Source: Moniliella sp. 'wahieum'
Lineage: Eukaryota; Basidiomycota; Moniliellomycetes; Moniliellales; Moniliellaceae
Length of the DNA stretch: 64,000 bases
Direction: 5' to 3'
NCBI GenBank assembly: GCA_003971905.1
Contig: RSEE01000070.1
Coordinates: forward strand, 2,501 to 66,500
Shown piece by piece: positions 14,882 to 24,690 of the stretch; the stretch's first letter is position 1, and each line of letters begins with the position of its first letter. The notes under the pieces were generated by a model. It saw only the letters and a list, made by a program, of their open reading frames with translations, was not told the origin of the DNA and made no database searches. A program made the position numbers and the translations under genes.

Positions 14882-15030
14882 GTTACTGCGGATGAGGCTT
14901 CTTTAGAAAATATAAACCCTGGCTTTCAACGCGCCACTCAACCGCAAACACAAAAAATGGATATTTCGACCACCATCGATGACGTTGTCTGCAGGCGTGA
15001 TATGTGGACCCTCTCTCGGCATCTCTACCA

Positions 15031-17061
15031 TCACATATGCGCCTCGTTTGAGTGATTTGACGAATTGACGAATGGGTTGTGAAGTATGAAAGAGAGAGAC
15101 GCCAAAATCATGTACCTAGTCTCTAAGTTGTCACAGTCGGGGCTAAAGCGAGGGAGAAAAAGTCGAGACTCGGTCAAAAGATGTAACAATCGTTGTGGGC
15201 GGGGGAGCATAGAGCAGAGGATATTATGCGAAGAGGAAGAGCAGGAAAGGAGCGAGATGCTCGGAACGAAGAAATCGGAAATGGGAGCGAAGAGATCAGC
15301 CAAACTGTTAAAAGAACTCTCACGCATTTTCATTTTTGGTGCGTTTTTGTGTGGAACGCCGGTAGCCTTGCCTTCGTGCACTTGCTCGGCAAACGCCAGG
15401 CGTCCGAGGCGGACTCTCCGAGCAGTCGAGAACCAGGAGGCTACGAGTGAGATGCACCACCAAACAAGAGTGACGGGAATGCTGTACTTGAGCGTGTTGG
15501 TTAACCCGCCATCAGCCAACACACACATCTCCAAGTTGAAAGTGTGCAAACTTGGCCAAAAGTAGAGGGTGCGGTAAAAATGTGTGTGCTGAGGAGAAAG
15601 ACACAGTCAGTCATAATGGCCTCCATGCTGGGTGTGCTAACATGTAGGCAAACGCAGAGAGGAAGAGGCAACAAATGATAACGGGAAGAGGAAACACATA
15701 CTGAGCTCAGGTGCGGCCAATGTAGACGTAACGTTACACAAGGCCCAAGTAATAACGAACATGGGAAGGATGGGAAGAGGGAGGTAGGTAGTAGCCACAT
15801 CTACCAGCCCAAAGTGAATCGAGTTGTTGATCCAGATTACGGCCCAAAGTGCGAAGAAGGTACGGGCCATAGGGATATCGTATGGTGATCCTTTAAATGC
15901 CAAAACGAATCCTGTTCCGCAAAGGGATGTGAGGAAGGGCCAGATGATGCCCAACAGCCAACGAATAACATGAAGGTGAGCGCTAGGCATTGAAGCCCAT
16001 AGGTTAAAAGCGTTGGACAAGCCATTGAAAACCATCATGAAGAAAACTCATCAGAATGTTCAAGACGACGGCCACCGTTCCAAGGAGGGCTGCATCATAG
16101 GGCAACTGGGTGCGGCCATCAGCATAGATAGGGGTACCAACGGCAGGGAGTGTAATCGCAGAACGAGCAGTGGCACTGGTTGCGAGAGCGTTGGTCGAGA
16201 CGTTGACCAAGGCTGGCCCAGTGGCGATGGTGCTGAGGGAAGCCTGGAAGTTTGAGAGCAATTGCGTTCCACTAATGAGCAGGTTGCTCATGTAAAACGC
16301 ATACTTGCGAATTGGGAGGACCAAGCTGTGAGCGGTGGCCGTGGGATCGTAGGAAGATGCCGTGCCATTAATAGCCGCCATCCATCGGTCAGTGGAGCCG
16401 GCCTCAATGTAAATGGCACTCCAGTATTTGCCCTTCCACACATCGTGGGCAAGCTGGTGCGGAGATGTCTCGTTGGCTGGGTGGATGGAGTATGTGGGGT
16501 AGCCATGGGTGCCGCTAAGTCGTGTCGCTGTAGCCAGCAGGGCCTGGCCAAAGGACCCTCCATCAAAATCAACCACGGGCACGTCCACCCGACGAGTAAA
16601 GTGCGATTCGCGATAAAAGCTACCGAAAAGGTAGGATACGTTGATCCAAAACACCGAGAGGATCAATAAGGCCATGATTCCCAGCTGAAGGAGGAATTTG
16701 GGAGTAGGCAGTGGAGCTCGGACAGTCTTGGCGAGATGATGAATAGCGGCGAGGCGGGCACGCTTTTCTTCCTCAGCAGCTTTTCCTTCATCGTCGCCGT
16801 GAACGGTGGCGCCAGGGGGGTGCGACACGAAGCTGGAATGACCATTATCTTCGCCTCCCTTCGGGCTGGGGGTGGGTTGGAAATGGGCCTGTCCAGTGAG
16901 GTTCGAAGGGCTTGCCCCTGGGCATCATCGGAGGGCGTGCTGTCGTCGCTTGCTAGAGTGGTGTCTTCGATGGGCACAAGTCGCCGCGGTGGTGCAACAA
17001 TATTGTTGTCGCCGGTCAGGCGCCACATAAAGCCGTGTTTGCTCTCTTGTTGGCTCGGCAT
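15031..17061 (-). CDS. SNG1 / DUF3533 family multi-pass membrane protein
   Basis: This matches the fungal DUF3533 family named after yeast Sng1, a nitrosoguanidine-resistance membrane protein. From MPSQQESKHGF at 17061, a hydrophilic N-terminus leads to a first membrane helix (LLQLGIMALLILSVFW). A large luminal/extracellular loop follows with the family pattern VDVPVVDFDGGSFGQALL and several N-glycosylation sequons. A cluster of membrane helices comes next (about 16100-15720), and a last helix in SIPVTLVWWCISLVASWF. An intron lies at about 15611-15707 with GTATGT and CTCAG ends. The frame changes near 16830 and 16020. The final stop is uncertain: the frame stays open to 15031, but conserved sequence ends near 15330. 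Confidence 0.85.
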
Positions 17062-18218
17062 CAAGAAGAAGGTGGGAGGTGTTGGGGTGGTTCAGCTTCT
17101 GGTGAGGCAGGGCAGGTGATGCCTTATATATACTCCTCACAGAGAGAGGTATCCACTTTTGCCTGCTGTGGCTCTGGTGCGATTGCGCCTGTGCGCGAGG
17201 ACGAGAAGGCGGAAGGCACGGTACTCGTTCGGAGATTGAGCACTGAGGCTCAGTCCTAAGGAAGCTCCTCAGAAGCCACAGTACCCACCGCAGTGCGGGG
17301 GCCAGCTGCAGCACTTCGCCACGGAAGTGAGGAGTGGTTTGTACTATAACCACAGTCATAGTGTGGTCTCCCTCGGCACATTGAGACGCTTCGAGAACTG
17401 AACCACCCGACCTGCTCCGCGGAGGAAAATATAAAGCAGTGGCCATGGTGTTGTGCTGGGTGATCGATGATCGATGATGCAACATCGCCAGATTCATGGC
17501 GTGGAAGCACTAGGGCTGTCACCATGTCACCGTTGTCACCCGTTTGGCGCTCGACACTGCTTCACTTGTTCCTCCTACTACTCTGTCCTCGGCCGATCCA
17601 GGACTCAATGACGCTCGCCCTTTGGCATACGTTTACTTTTTTAGAGCTTTAGCACCTGTTCGCTGGCATCGCCAACCAGAAGTGTCAGAGAGTCTCACTA
17701 AACGCCTGACAGATGAGACCGTTGGTGAATTATACGAAGTATCCGCCTCACGTGTCACTAGATTACCGTCCAAGTCGGGCGGCTGGCACTGCTTATACTA
17801 CACCCTCAGCCGCTGCATATGTCGTTCGTATTTTGACGGGTCGTGGGGGACGTTGAGCTTCGAGATCTGAGAACAGTCACGATGTGTGCGGGTTTGCACA
17901 TTGAGTCAGATCCGCCTGGTTAGAGCCACCCGTTAAGCCAATCTCCAACGGCAAATATGTCCACAGTCGAGAGAGAAAAGACAAGATAATGGTGGTTCAA
18001 TTCCAAGGAAAGCCTTATGTTTTCTATCAACTGAACGGCGGCACCTGCAGAAAGAGCGCGCATGAGTTGTTACTCATTGGGTGGTGCCAAGCACATGTTT
18101 GGCGAATATGGTACACAAGCGGCAGCATGCTTGAAGGAGGCGGGGACATGCGTAAAGGAGAGAGAAACAATGAGGGAAAGATTGAATAAGAGGGGCATGC
18201 AGGAGGGGATGCCGTCAT
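17062..18218. other. 1.2-kb intergenic region, possible fragment at 17544-17870
   Basis: The spacer lies between the 5' end of the SNG1-like gene and the 3' end of NOP56. A 108-aa frame at 17544-17870 has somewhat protein-like composition (DETVGELYEVSASRVTRL) but no recognised domain, no clear start context and no partner exon. TGATCGATGATCGATGATG occurs near 17461. Confidence 0.45.
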
Positions 18219-19769
18219 TTAGTTCTTAGCCTTTTTAGCTGCCTTCTTCTCGCCTTCTTCTTGTCCTTGTCCAGCTTGGCCGCTTTGTCCTTGGACTTCT
18301 TGCTGTCGGAGGAGGAGGACTTTTCCTTCTTTTCTTTTTCTCCTTTTTGTCCTTCTTCCTTCTTCTCCTTCTTCTCTTCTTCGCCCTGGACTTCTCTTCC
18401 TTCTCCGGTACCTCCTCCTCCTCATCCACGTCCATCAAGAGGTCTCCTGCCTCTCCCTCCAGAGCGTCAATCGCACGTCGCATGGCATCCGAGTTCTTGC
18501 CAGGGGGTTTGCCCGTCTCGTAAAACTCCAGGCGCTCCTCAACCTGTTGAGCCATGACCGCACCAAACTTGTCGTTGGGCTGGCCATTGGCCAGGTCGTG
18601 CTGTCCGAAAAGCAGTCAATACGGCAGGCAATGCTAATTTTGTTGGCCAAGAAACGCGACATGCGACCCTTGTTCTTGGGGGCTGCACGTTGAATTGCCG
18701 AAGCATGGTAAATCAACCCGTACTTGGGAGTGTTACCCTTGGTTTTGAGGGCACGGAAAAGCGCCTTCTCTGCACCAAGGATTTGGACTGTCGAGCAGGG
18801 TACTTGGCCAAGTTGGTCAGGGACCCGGCGTGAGAAATGAGACGTGCGCCAATGATCTCACCCAGTAGCGCCGACAAGTTGGGCGCAACGAGATGCATCT
18901 TCTCCACCAGGTACTGGTGCATGTGTTTCCTCGTCTCGCCCAGCGTTACCACCCGGTCGGCAAACGTTTCGAACGTGCTCATGTCGATCGGAGAAAGCTG
19001 GGTGCCCATGGAGGCACGGGAGGCATCGAGGATATTCCTTGCCAGCGTCTATCCCCGCCAAGCAGCTCAGCCAAGGGCTCCAGATCAGACTCGCTCAGAT
19101 CCTCCTTGTTCTTAATGTACCGTGCCAACTTGGCATACGTAACCGTGTCGGGCGCGATCTTGGACAACTCGGGGAAGTGCCAGCCGTACCACTCGCGGGC
19201 GCGCATGGCAAACGTGTTGACGTCCTTGTCGAGCGTGTCGACCAGGGCAATGGCCTGGATGATCATGTTGTCCGAACGGTTGACGTTGAACTTGACTTGG
19301 ACCGCGAGTACGAGTGGCCAAGGCCGAGTTGAGCCTTCGCAATGTCGCCCTCTGACAGACCCTTGAGGAGCTTCTCCGCATGCAGCCGGATCCCACGCAG
19401 CAGTTCCATCGTCCGCTCGCCCGTGTCGCACTGCAGGCCCGTCTCGGCGACAATCGAGCTGGCCAGGTTGCGCTCCGACACGCCGAGGAGCACTCCCTTG
19501 GCGCTCTCAAAGTTGACTTGGAGCAGTTGCTTGAGATTGTCATCGACAATGCCCTCGGAGATGTCGAGGCAGGCCTGCAGCGCCTCGACCGCCGACTTGA
19601 ACGGCGCAAACGAAACCAGCGTCACCATCTTGGAAAACGTGTGCAGGTCGGCAATCTGCGCCTGGACGGCGCGGGTCTTGTTGCCAATCTCCTCGACCTG
19701 GGCGGTCTTGAAGATGGCGAGCCCGGTGGCCGTCTCGAAGAGGAGGTGTGTAGGGGTGAGGGCGCTCAT
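18219..19769 (-). CDS. NOP56: Nucleolar protein Nop56 (box C/D snoRNP core)
   Basis: Nop56 is a core protein of box C/D snoRNPs, which guide 2'-O-methylation of rRNA in the nucleolus. The start, [20 protein letters not shown] at 19769, is the family N-terminus. Central NOSIC/coiled-coil sequence follows ([19 protein letters not shown]), then the Nop domain with [35 protein letters not shown] and [20 protein letters not shown]. The C-terminus is an acidic patch and a long Lys-rich tail ending KAAKKAKN, stop at 18219-18221. Nop56 rather than Nop58 is favoured by the N-terminus and the GNTPKYG segment. The frame shifts at least four times in conserved sequence; I see no convincing intron. It is divergent from PSMA6. 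Confidence 0.96.
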
Positions 19770-20027
19770 GGAGGCGATGGTGGGGGCCGGGGCGGGTGTC
19801 GGGCTGGCCTGCTGTCTGTAGCCAAGAGGCGGGAAAAAACCCAAGCTGGAAAAATCTTTAATTTCCGCTTACCTCAGCCCAGCGTCGCCGCACTGAAAGA
19901 GCATTCGGTTCCGCCATGCAGCGGACTTGGTGAGCCACGCGTACTCCGCCTGCGCTACCCGCACCGCACACTGCCTCCGCCGCGCACGGCCAGCAGCCCG
20001 CCCCCGACCACCACCTCGCCCTCCGCC
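19770..20027. promoter_or_regulatory. Bidirectional promoter, NOP56 / PSMA6
   Basis: Only 258 bp separate the start codons of two divergently transcribed growth genes, so they must share one promoter region. It is CT-rich on the plus strand near PSMA6. I see no TATA box. Confidence 0.7.
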
Positions 20028-20996
20028 ATGTCCCGTTCGTCCTTTGACCGCTACCTCACTATCTTCAGCCCTGAGGGCCGGCTGTACCAGGTCGAGTATG
20101 CCTTCAAGGCCATCTCGTCCGCCGGCTTCACCTCCATCGCCGTCAAGGGCAAGGATGCGGTGGTGGTCGCCGGCCAAAAGAAGGTGCCAGACAAGCTCCT
20201 CGACCCTGACAGCGTGTCCAACATTTTGCCATCACGCCCGAGATCGGGTGCATCATCACTGGCCGCTCCGGTAGGTTATGTCCACGTCGTAGTGCGCTTG
20301 CCTATACTGACGTCTTTTATTACCTGGTGCCCTCTCCCAGCGGATGCACTTTCGCATGTCAACCGCGCGCGTGGGGAGGCGGCTCAGTTCAAGTACAAGT
20401 ATGGGTACTCGATCCCGCCCGTTCAACTAGCTCGAAGGATGGCCAACATCAACCAGGTACACACCCAGCGTGCTGGTATGCGGCCCTTGGGCATCGCTAT
20501 GATCATCATTGGCATTGACGAGGAGGAGGATGTTGGCCCCCAAATCTACAAGGTCGACCCGGCAGGCTACTTTACCGGCTACCGTGCCACCGCTGCTGGT
20601 ACCAAGCAGACCGAGGCGACCAACTTTTTGGAAAAGCAGTACAAAAAGTCCAATGCTAACACGGCCGGTTCTTCGACAGGCGGGCCAGCTGCTGGTACGA
20701 CGTCTGAGGGTGCCACCTCGGCCGATTTGGCCGCCTTGGCCAGCAGTGGGCCAGATGCAGCTGCACTGGAGGAGGAGGAGATTAGCAAGAATCTGTCGCG
20801 GCAAGCGGTTCTCGAGCTTGCCGTCCAGACCCTTTCGACTGTCCTTTCCCAAGACCTCAAGGCGTCTGAGATTGAGATTGGGATCGTGTCGTCCGAACCG
20901 TTTGGCAAGTACCAAGGTGAACAAGTGGGCCGCTTCACCACTCTGGACGAGGAGGCAATCAACGAAATTCTGGATGCCCTGGCCAACAAGGATTGA
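20028..20996 (+). CDS. PSMA6: 20S proteasome alpha-1 subunit (PSMA6/Scl1) with extra loop
   Basis: This alpha-ring subunit of the 20S proteasome starts MSRSSFDRYLTIFSPEGRL, followed by YQVEYAFKAISSAGFTSIAV and GQKKVPDKLLDPDSVSN. An intron at 20271-20340 (70 nt) separates the first exon from VNRARGEAAQFKYKYGYSIP, ARRMANINQVHTQRAGMRPL and DPAGYFTGYRATAAGTKQTE. The protein then carries an insert of about 40 residues rich in Ser, Thr, Gly and Ala (about 20650-20790), ending in EEEE, before helical sequence resumes at SKNLSRQAVLELAVQ. Family members lack this insert, so this subunit would be near 290 aa against the usual 245-255. One base is missing near 20226, before the intron. Stop at 20994-20996. 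Confidence 0.97.
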   Translation: MSRSSFDRYLTIFSPEGRLYQVEYAFKAISSAGFTSIAVKGKDAVVVAGQKKVPDKLLDPDSVSNILPSRPRSGASSLAAPVGYVHVVVRLPILTSFITWCPLPADALSHVNRARGEAAQFKYKYGYSIPPVQLARRMANINQVHTQRAGMRPLGIAMIIIGIDEEEDVGPQIYKVDPAGYFTGYRATAAGTKQTEATNFLEKQYKKSNANTAGSSTGGPAAGTTSEGATSADLAALASSGPDAAALEEEEISKNLSRQAVLELAVQTLSTVLSQDLKASEIEIGIVSSEPFGKYQGEQVGRFTTLDEEAINEILDALANKD

Positions 20997-21114
20997 ATAT
21001 TGATCGGTCAGGTCACGGAATGAACCACACCAATTGTTTGCTTGAGTAGAGAATCCAGGGGGGAGGGAACGATAGCGCATATACATAAGTCAAAAGAAAC
21101 ATTGCTGGGACAAG

Positions 21115-21676
21115 CTAGGATGCTTCTGGGGGATCATCAAGCATCGAATCAAGCGAAGCCAGTAGTCGATCCAATTTGGCTTCGAGCCCATCGGCGGCGG
21201 TAAGGGCAGCGTCCATGTGTGCGGCAACGTCCGATACATCGTCCGGATGGTTCAACGGCAGGTCGCTCGTATCTTCCCGAAGCTCACGCAAGACTGGTTC
21301 CAGTAGGGTCCGATCCTGGGGTCCAAGACGCTGGATCAAACCTTGGAGAGAGGCGAGCATAGTGTGACGAGACTCGTTGTAATGGTTTAGAATGTCGTCT
21401 TCGTCTGTCTCGTCAGCATGAGTCGTGGCAGTGTGTAGCGGCTTGGTCCGGTGTGGAGGCTGCAGGCGTCGATGGCACCGACTTGTCAGGGGAAGCGGCG
21501 CGAACGGGGTCCACAAGCGGCGTCCGAGAGACTGGACCCAGGGCTTCAGCTAAGGCAGAAGGCAGGTTCACCACCTCGTCTTCGGCAGGGGGCGTGGCGC
21601 GCACCGGGCGTGATTGGGCCAGAAGGTTGACCATCGCCGAGCAGGAGGTGGTTGGCGGTGGAGGGGCGTTGGCCAT
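21115..21676 (-). CDS. Small acidic protein, unrecognised
   Basis: I do not recognise this protein. From the ATG at 21676 (MANAPPPPTTSCSAMVNLL) a Pro/Ala-rich segment runs about 75 residues. After one frame change near 21430, an acidic helical part continues: DETDEDDILNHYNESRHTML, then LQGLIQRLGPQDRTLLEPVL and a C-terminal amphipathic helix ending SLDSMLDDPPEAS, stop at 21115-21117. The total is about 185 residues. The helical half, with regularly spaced Leu, looks like a protein-protein interaction segment. It converges closely on PSMA6 (118 bp) and diverges from NDUFAF7. The steady composition across the break supports a real gene. Confidence 0.55.
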
Positions 21677-22149
21677 GGGTGAGTGGTTCGGCGTTAGTGC
21701 TTAGCCCGATTGGCTTTGGGTTGGCGGGCCGGTAAACCTTGAACGTTTCATGGTGTCTGCATCAGGGACGCTGCAACTGGCTGGGCGATCCTCCGCATTC
21801 CGCCCAGAGGCTCCGCTTCGCTGGGGGGCTTTGAAATGGGTAGGCATTTGAAATGCGAAATAGTGGCTACCGGGGGTACGGCTAGGGTTATCTGCCGCCA
21901 CGCTCTCTGGGGAGCGGGATGGCCGAGCGGAGCGGTGGCTCGGATGGATCGCAGGGCCGCTTGGAAGATTGGCCAAGTGGAGGAGTGGAGTGGGAAGAGT
22001 GGGGGCGGCAATATCACCACCACCACCACCACTGCTGCCTCACGCGCACCCACGCTTTGGGTGGCATGCTCCCCTCGCCCCCATCGCCCGCAGGCGCGCG
22101 AGTGCAATCGCTACCCCCACGTTAGCATCCTCCCGAGCCATCCACACAC

Positions 22150-24339
22150 ATGGCCCCGCCCACTCGCGCCGCCCACGCCCCCCAGCCAGCCCAAGCAGGC
22201 CAAACAGGCGCCACTCAAGGGCACCCCTCCACCCTCCCAACCCCCGCCCTGAGCCCCCATCTACTGTTGAGCATGGAGGGGGCGACAAAAGCGGTCCTGG
22301 GAAAGACGGAAGCACCAGCATCGCCTCCAGCATCTGCTTCTGGTTCGACTCCCTCCTCCGCTTCACCCTCTTCTGCCCCCAATAGGCATCGCTTGACCTT
22401 TTTTGAGGACGATTACGTTCTTGACGTTCTGCGTGACGTGCGAAAAGAAAATGTCAACGACCCCGCCATCAAAGAGCGTCTGAAAAAGTACAATCTCCCG
22501 ACTCCCAAGCTGCAACATCGTGTCCAGTACAATCGCGACCCTTTTTCCCTCCATCCGCGTGAGGATCATTTCCATTATCCTCCCGTCACCGCCGACGACA
22601 TCGCCCAGGGCAAGAAGCGTCCTCGTGCGGTTCGCATGCTCGCCCGTGATTTATCCATGATGCTCTCTACAACCCCTTCTATGGCTACTTTTCCCGTCAG
22701 GCCGTCTTGCTACCCCAATTTTCTGATGCCAAACGGAGCAGAATGACGTGTTGCAAGGCCGAAAGGATGCGCCCAACCCGACCTACGAGCGAGCGATGAA
22801 GCGCTTAGCCCCCTGGTGGGTCCCCATGGCGAATTCAACTTTGACCAGATCAAGAGCGATGCTGAATTTACCGACGCGGTCGCGCTTCGGTACCAAGCTT
22901 TTGAGGCCAAAGTCGAGCAACTGGACTCGGTCCGCACCGTGGAGCTGGTCGAAAAGCGCAAGGCGACATTGGAGCGACAGCTCAAGGGCAAAGATTTGCC
23001 TTCCTCGGAGGTGACCAAGCGGCTAAAGGATATGGAACTGATGCACGAGGCGTCCAAGTTCAAAACTGCTACCCAGTTTGTTCGTTCTAAAGGTGTCCGG
23101 CCCGAATCGGGTAAAGGCCTGGAATTGGCGTGCGTGGGGTCGGGCATCGCAGCTCAAGTCCGAGAGTGACGAGCTCGAAGAGCCGGACGTGATGGCCATG
23201 GCAGCCCGCCAAGTGTGGCACACCCGACCGAACTGTTCAAGCCCTACTTTGCTGAGGCTGTAGCGCGCTACCTGGTCAAGGAGTACAAGATGGGCTTGTA
23301 CCCATACGAGGACTTGGTCATTTATGAGATTGGTGCTGGTTCGGGTGCCTTGGCGGAAGGCATCTTGACCTATCTGCGGAACCATGAACCGCAAGTGTAC
23401 TCTCGGACTCGGTACGGGATTATTGAGATTTCGTCGCGTTGTCGCGGCAGCAAAAGACCCGGCTTCAGGACTTATTGCTGATGGACGGGTCGAGGTGCAT
23501 AAGAAAGACGTGTTGCAATGGGGCCAGCCGGTGCAGGAGCCATGTTTCATCATTGCGCTGGAAGTGTTCGACAATCTGGCGCACGATGTGGTTCGGTACG
23601 ACACGGTGACGCTGGAACCATACCAAGGGATTGTGTCGATTGACGATATGGGCGACTATGAAGAGTTGTGGGAACCCGTGCAAGACCCAGCAATCCAACG
23701 CTACCTTCATCTCCTCAACGACGTGTCGGGGAATGGGCGCAACTATTCGACCTCTGCTTCGGCTGGCATCGTTGCCTTGGTACGCGAGGCATTTGCCGCC
23801 CAAGCGCGAGCAGTGCTTGCCAAGGAGGTTCCCTTCTGGCCGAACCTGTCCCAGCCACACTTCCTGCCCACGGCGGCGCTTCGGCTTATTGACAATCTCA
23901 AGACCTACTTCCCACAGCACCGCCTGGTGATGTCAGACTTTAACTACCTGCCCGATACGATTGGTGGCATCAACGCGCCCGTGGTGCAGACGCGGATTCG
24001 GGGGACGAGCGTGGCGGTGACCAAGTACACGGTGATGCAAGGGTTTTTCGACATCTTTTCCCTACCAACTTTGAGTTGCTCAAGGCGGTGTACATGAAGG
24101 CGATGGACAGCCCGTCGGCTGCGGGCGGGGGGCGGGTGGGGGCAGACTACCTCAACTCGTTTTCGAATGCGTTCTACCAGTACTCGCCCACTGGCCGGCC
24201 GGCGATGCGGGCGGAGCCCAAGATCCTGTCGCAGGCTGCGTTCGTCGAAGCGCATGGCGACGTGGCGCGCACCACGCTGCGGGACGGCACGAACCCGATG
24301 CTGAGTTGGTATCGGAATGTGAGCTGGTTCCTCACCTGA
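22150..24339 (+). CDS. NDUFAF7: NDUFAF7-type methyltransferase (complex I assembly)
   Basis: This belongs to the MidA/NDUFAF7 (DUF185) family, SAM-dependent protein arginine methyltransferases that act in the mitochondrial matrix on a complex I subunit. After an N-terminal part with RAVRMLARD and ALYNPFYGYFSRQ (the family opening), about 130 extra residues precede the SAM-binding motif IYEIGAGSGALAEG at about 23325. Further signatures are IALEVFDNLAHDVVRYD and MSDFNYLPDTI, then the C-terminal NPMLSWYRNVSWFLT, stop at 24337-24339. Start at 22150 or the downstream ATG at 22273 are both possible. The frame changes at least six times (for example near 22650, 23160, 23440 and 24060) inside conserved sequence. 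Confidence 0.9.
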
Positions 24340-24690
24340 GGCCTGAGTCTGGCAGGCTAATATCCCTGCGATATCCACACTCGCCGCATCGGCCGTGTGC
24401 ACATGCATTGCTAGCTAGTCCTCGTCCCTCTCGGTCGCTTTGGTAGCTACGCATTTATAGAGTCCCGAGTCATGAACATTTCAGATGTGGATTACGCAAC
24501 CCGCGGCAGGCCAGGAAGCATCGGCCGCACTGGACAGCTGAGGGGTACAGCCAGGGCGGGTGATGCTTGGTAACCCAGTCGAGGGTTGAGCCGCCGCCCG
24601 CAAGTCGCAAACCGCCTCCGCTCCTGCCCCGTCCTCGCCAGCGTCCCCGCGGGCCCAGCCTGCCCCATCCGCAGCCCCGTGTCCTCCGCC
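24340..24690. other. Intergenic, nothing seen
   Basis: This is a tandem spacer between NDUFAF7 and the next plus-strand gene. It holds no motif beyond a CATGCATTGCTAGCTAG run near 24401. Confidence 0.5.

Noticed and set aside
17544-17870. 108-aa frame with helical content, weakly reminiscent of a DNA-binding factor fragment
   Set aside because: No start context, no partner exon, and the resemblance rests on a few residues only.
20427-21086. 219-aa minus-strand frame
   Set aside because: It is the exact antisense of PSMA6, a well-supported gene.
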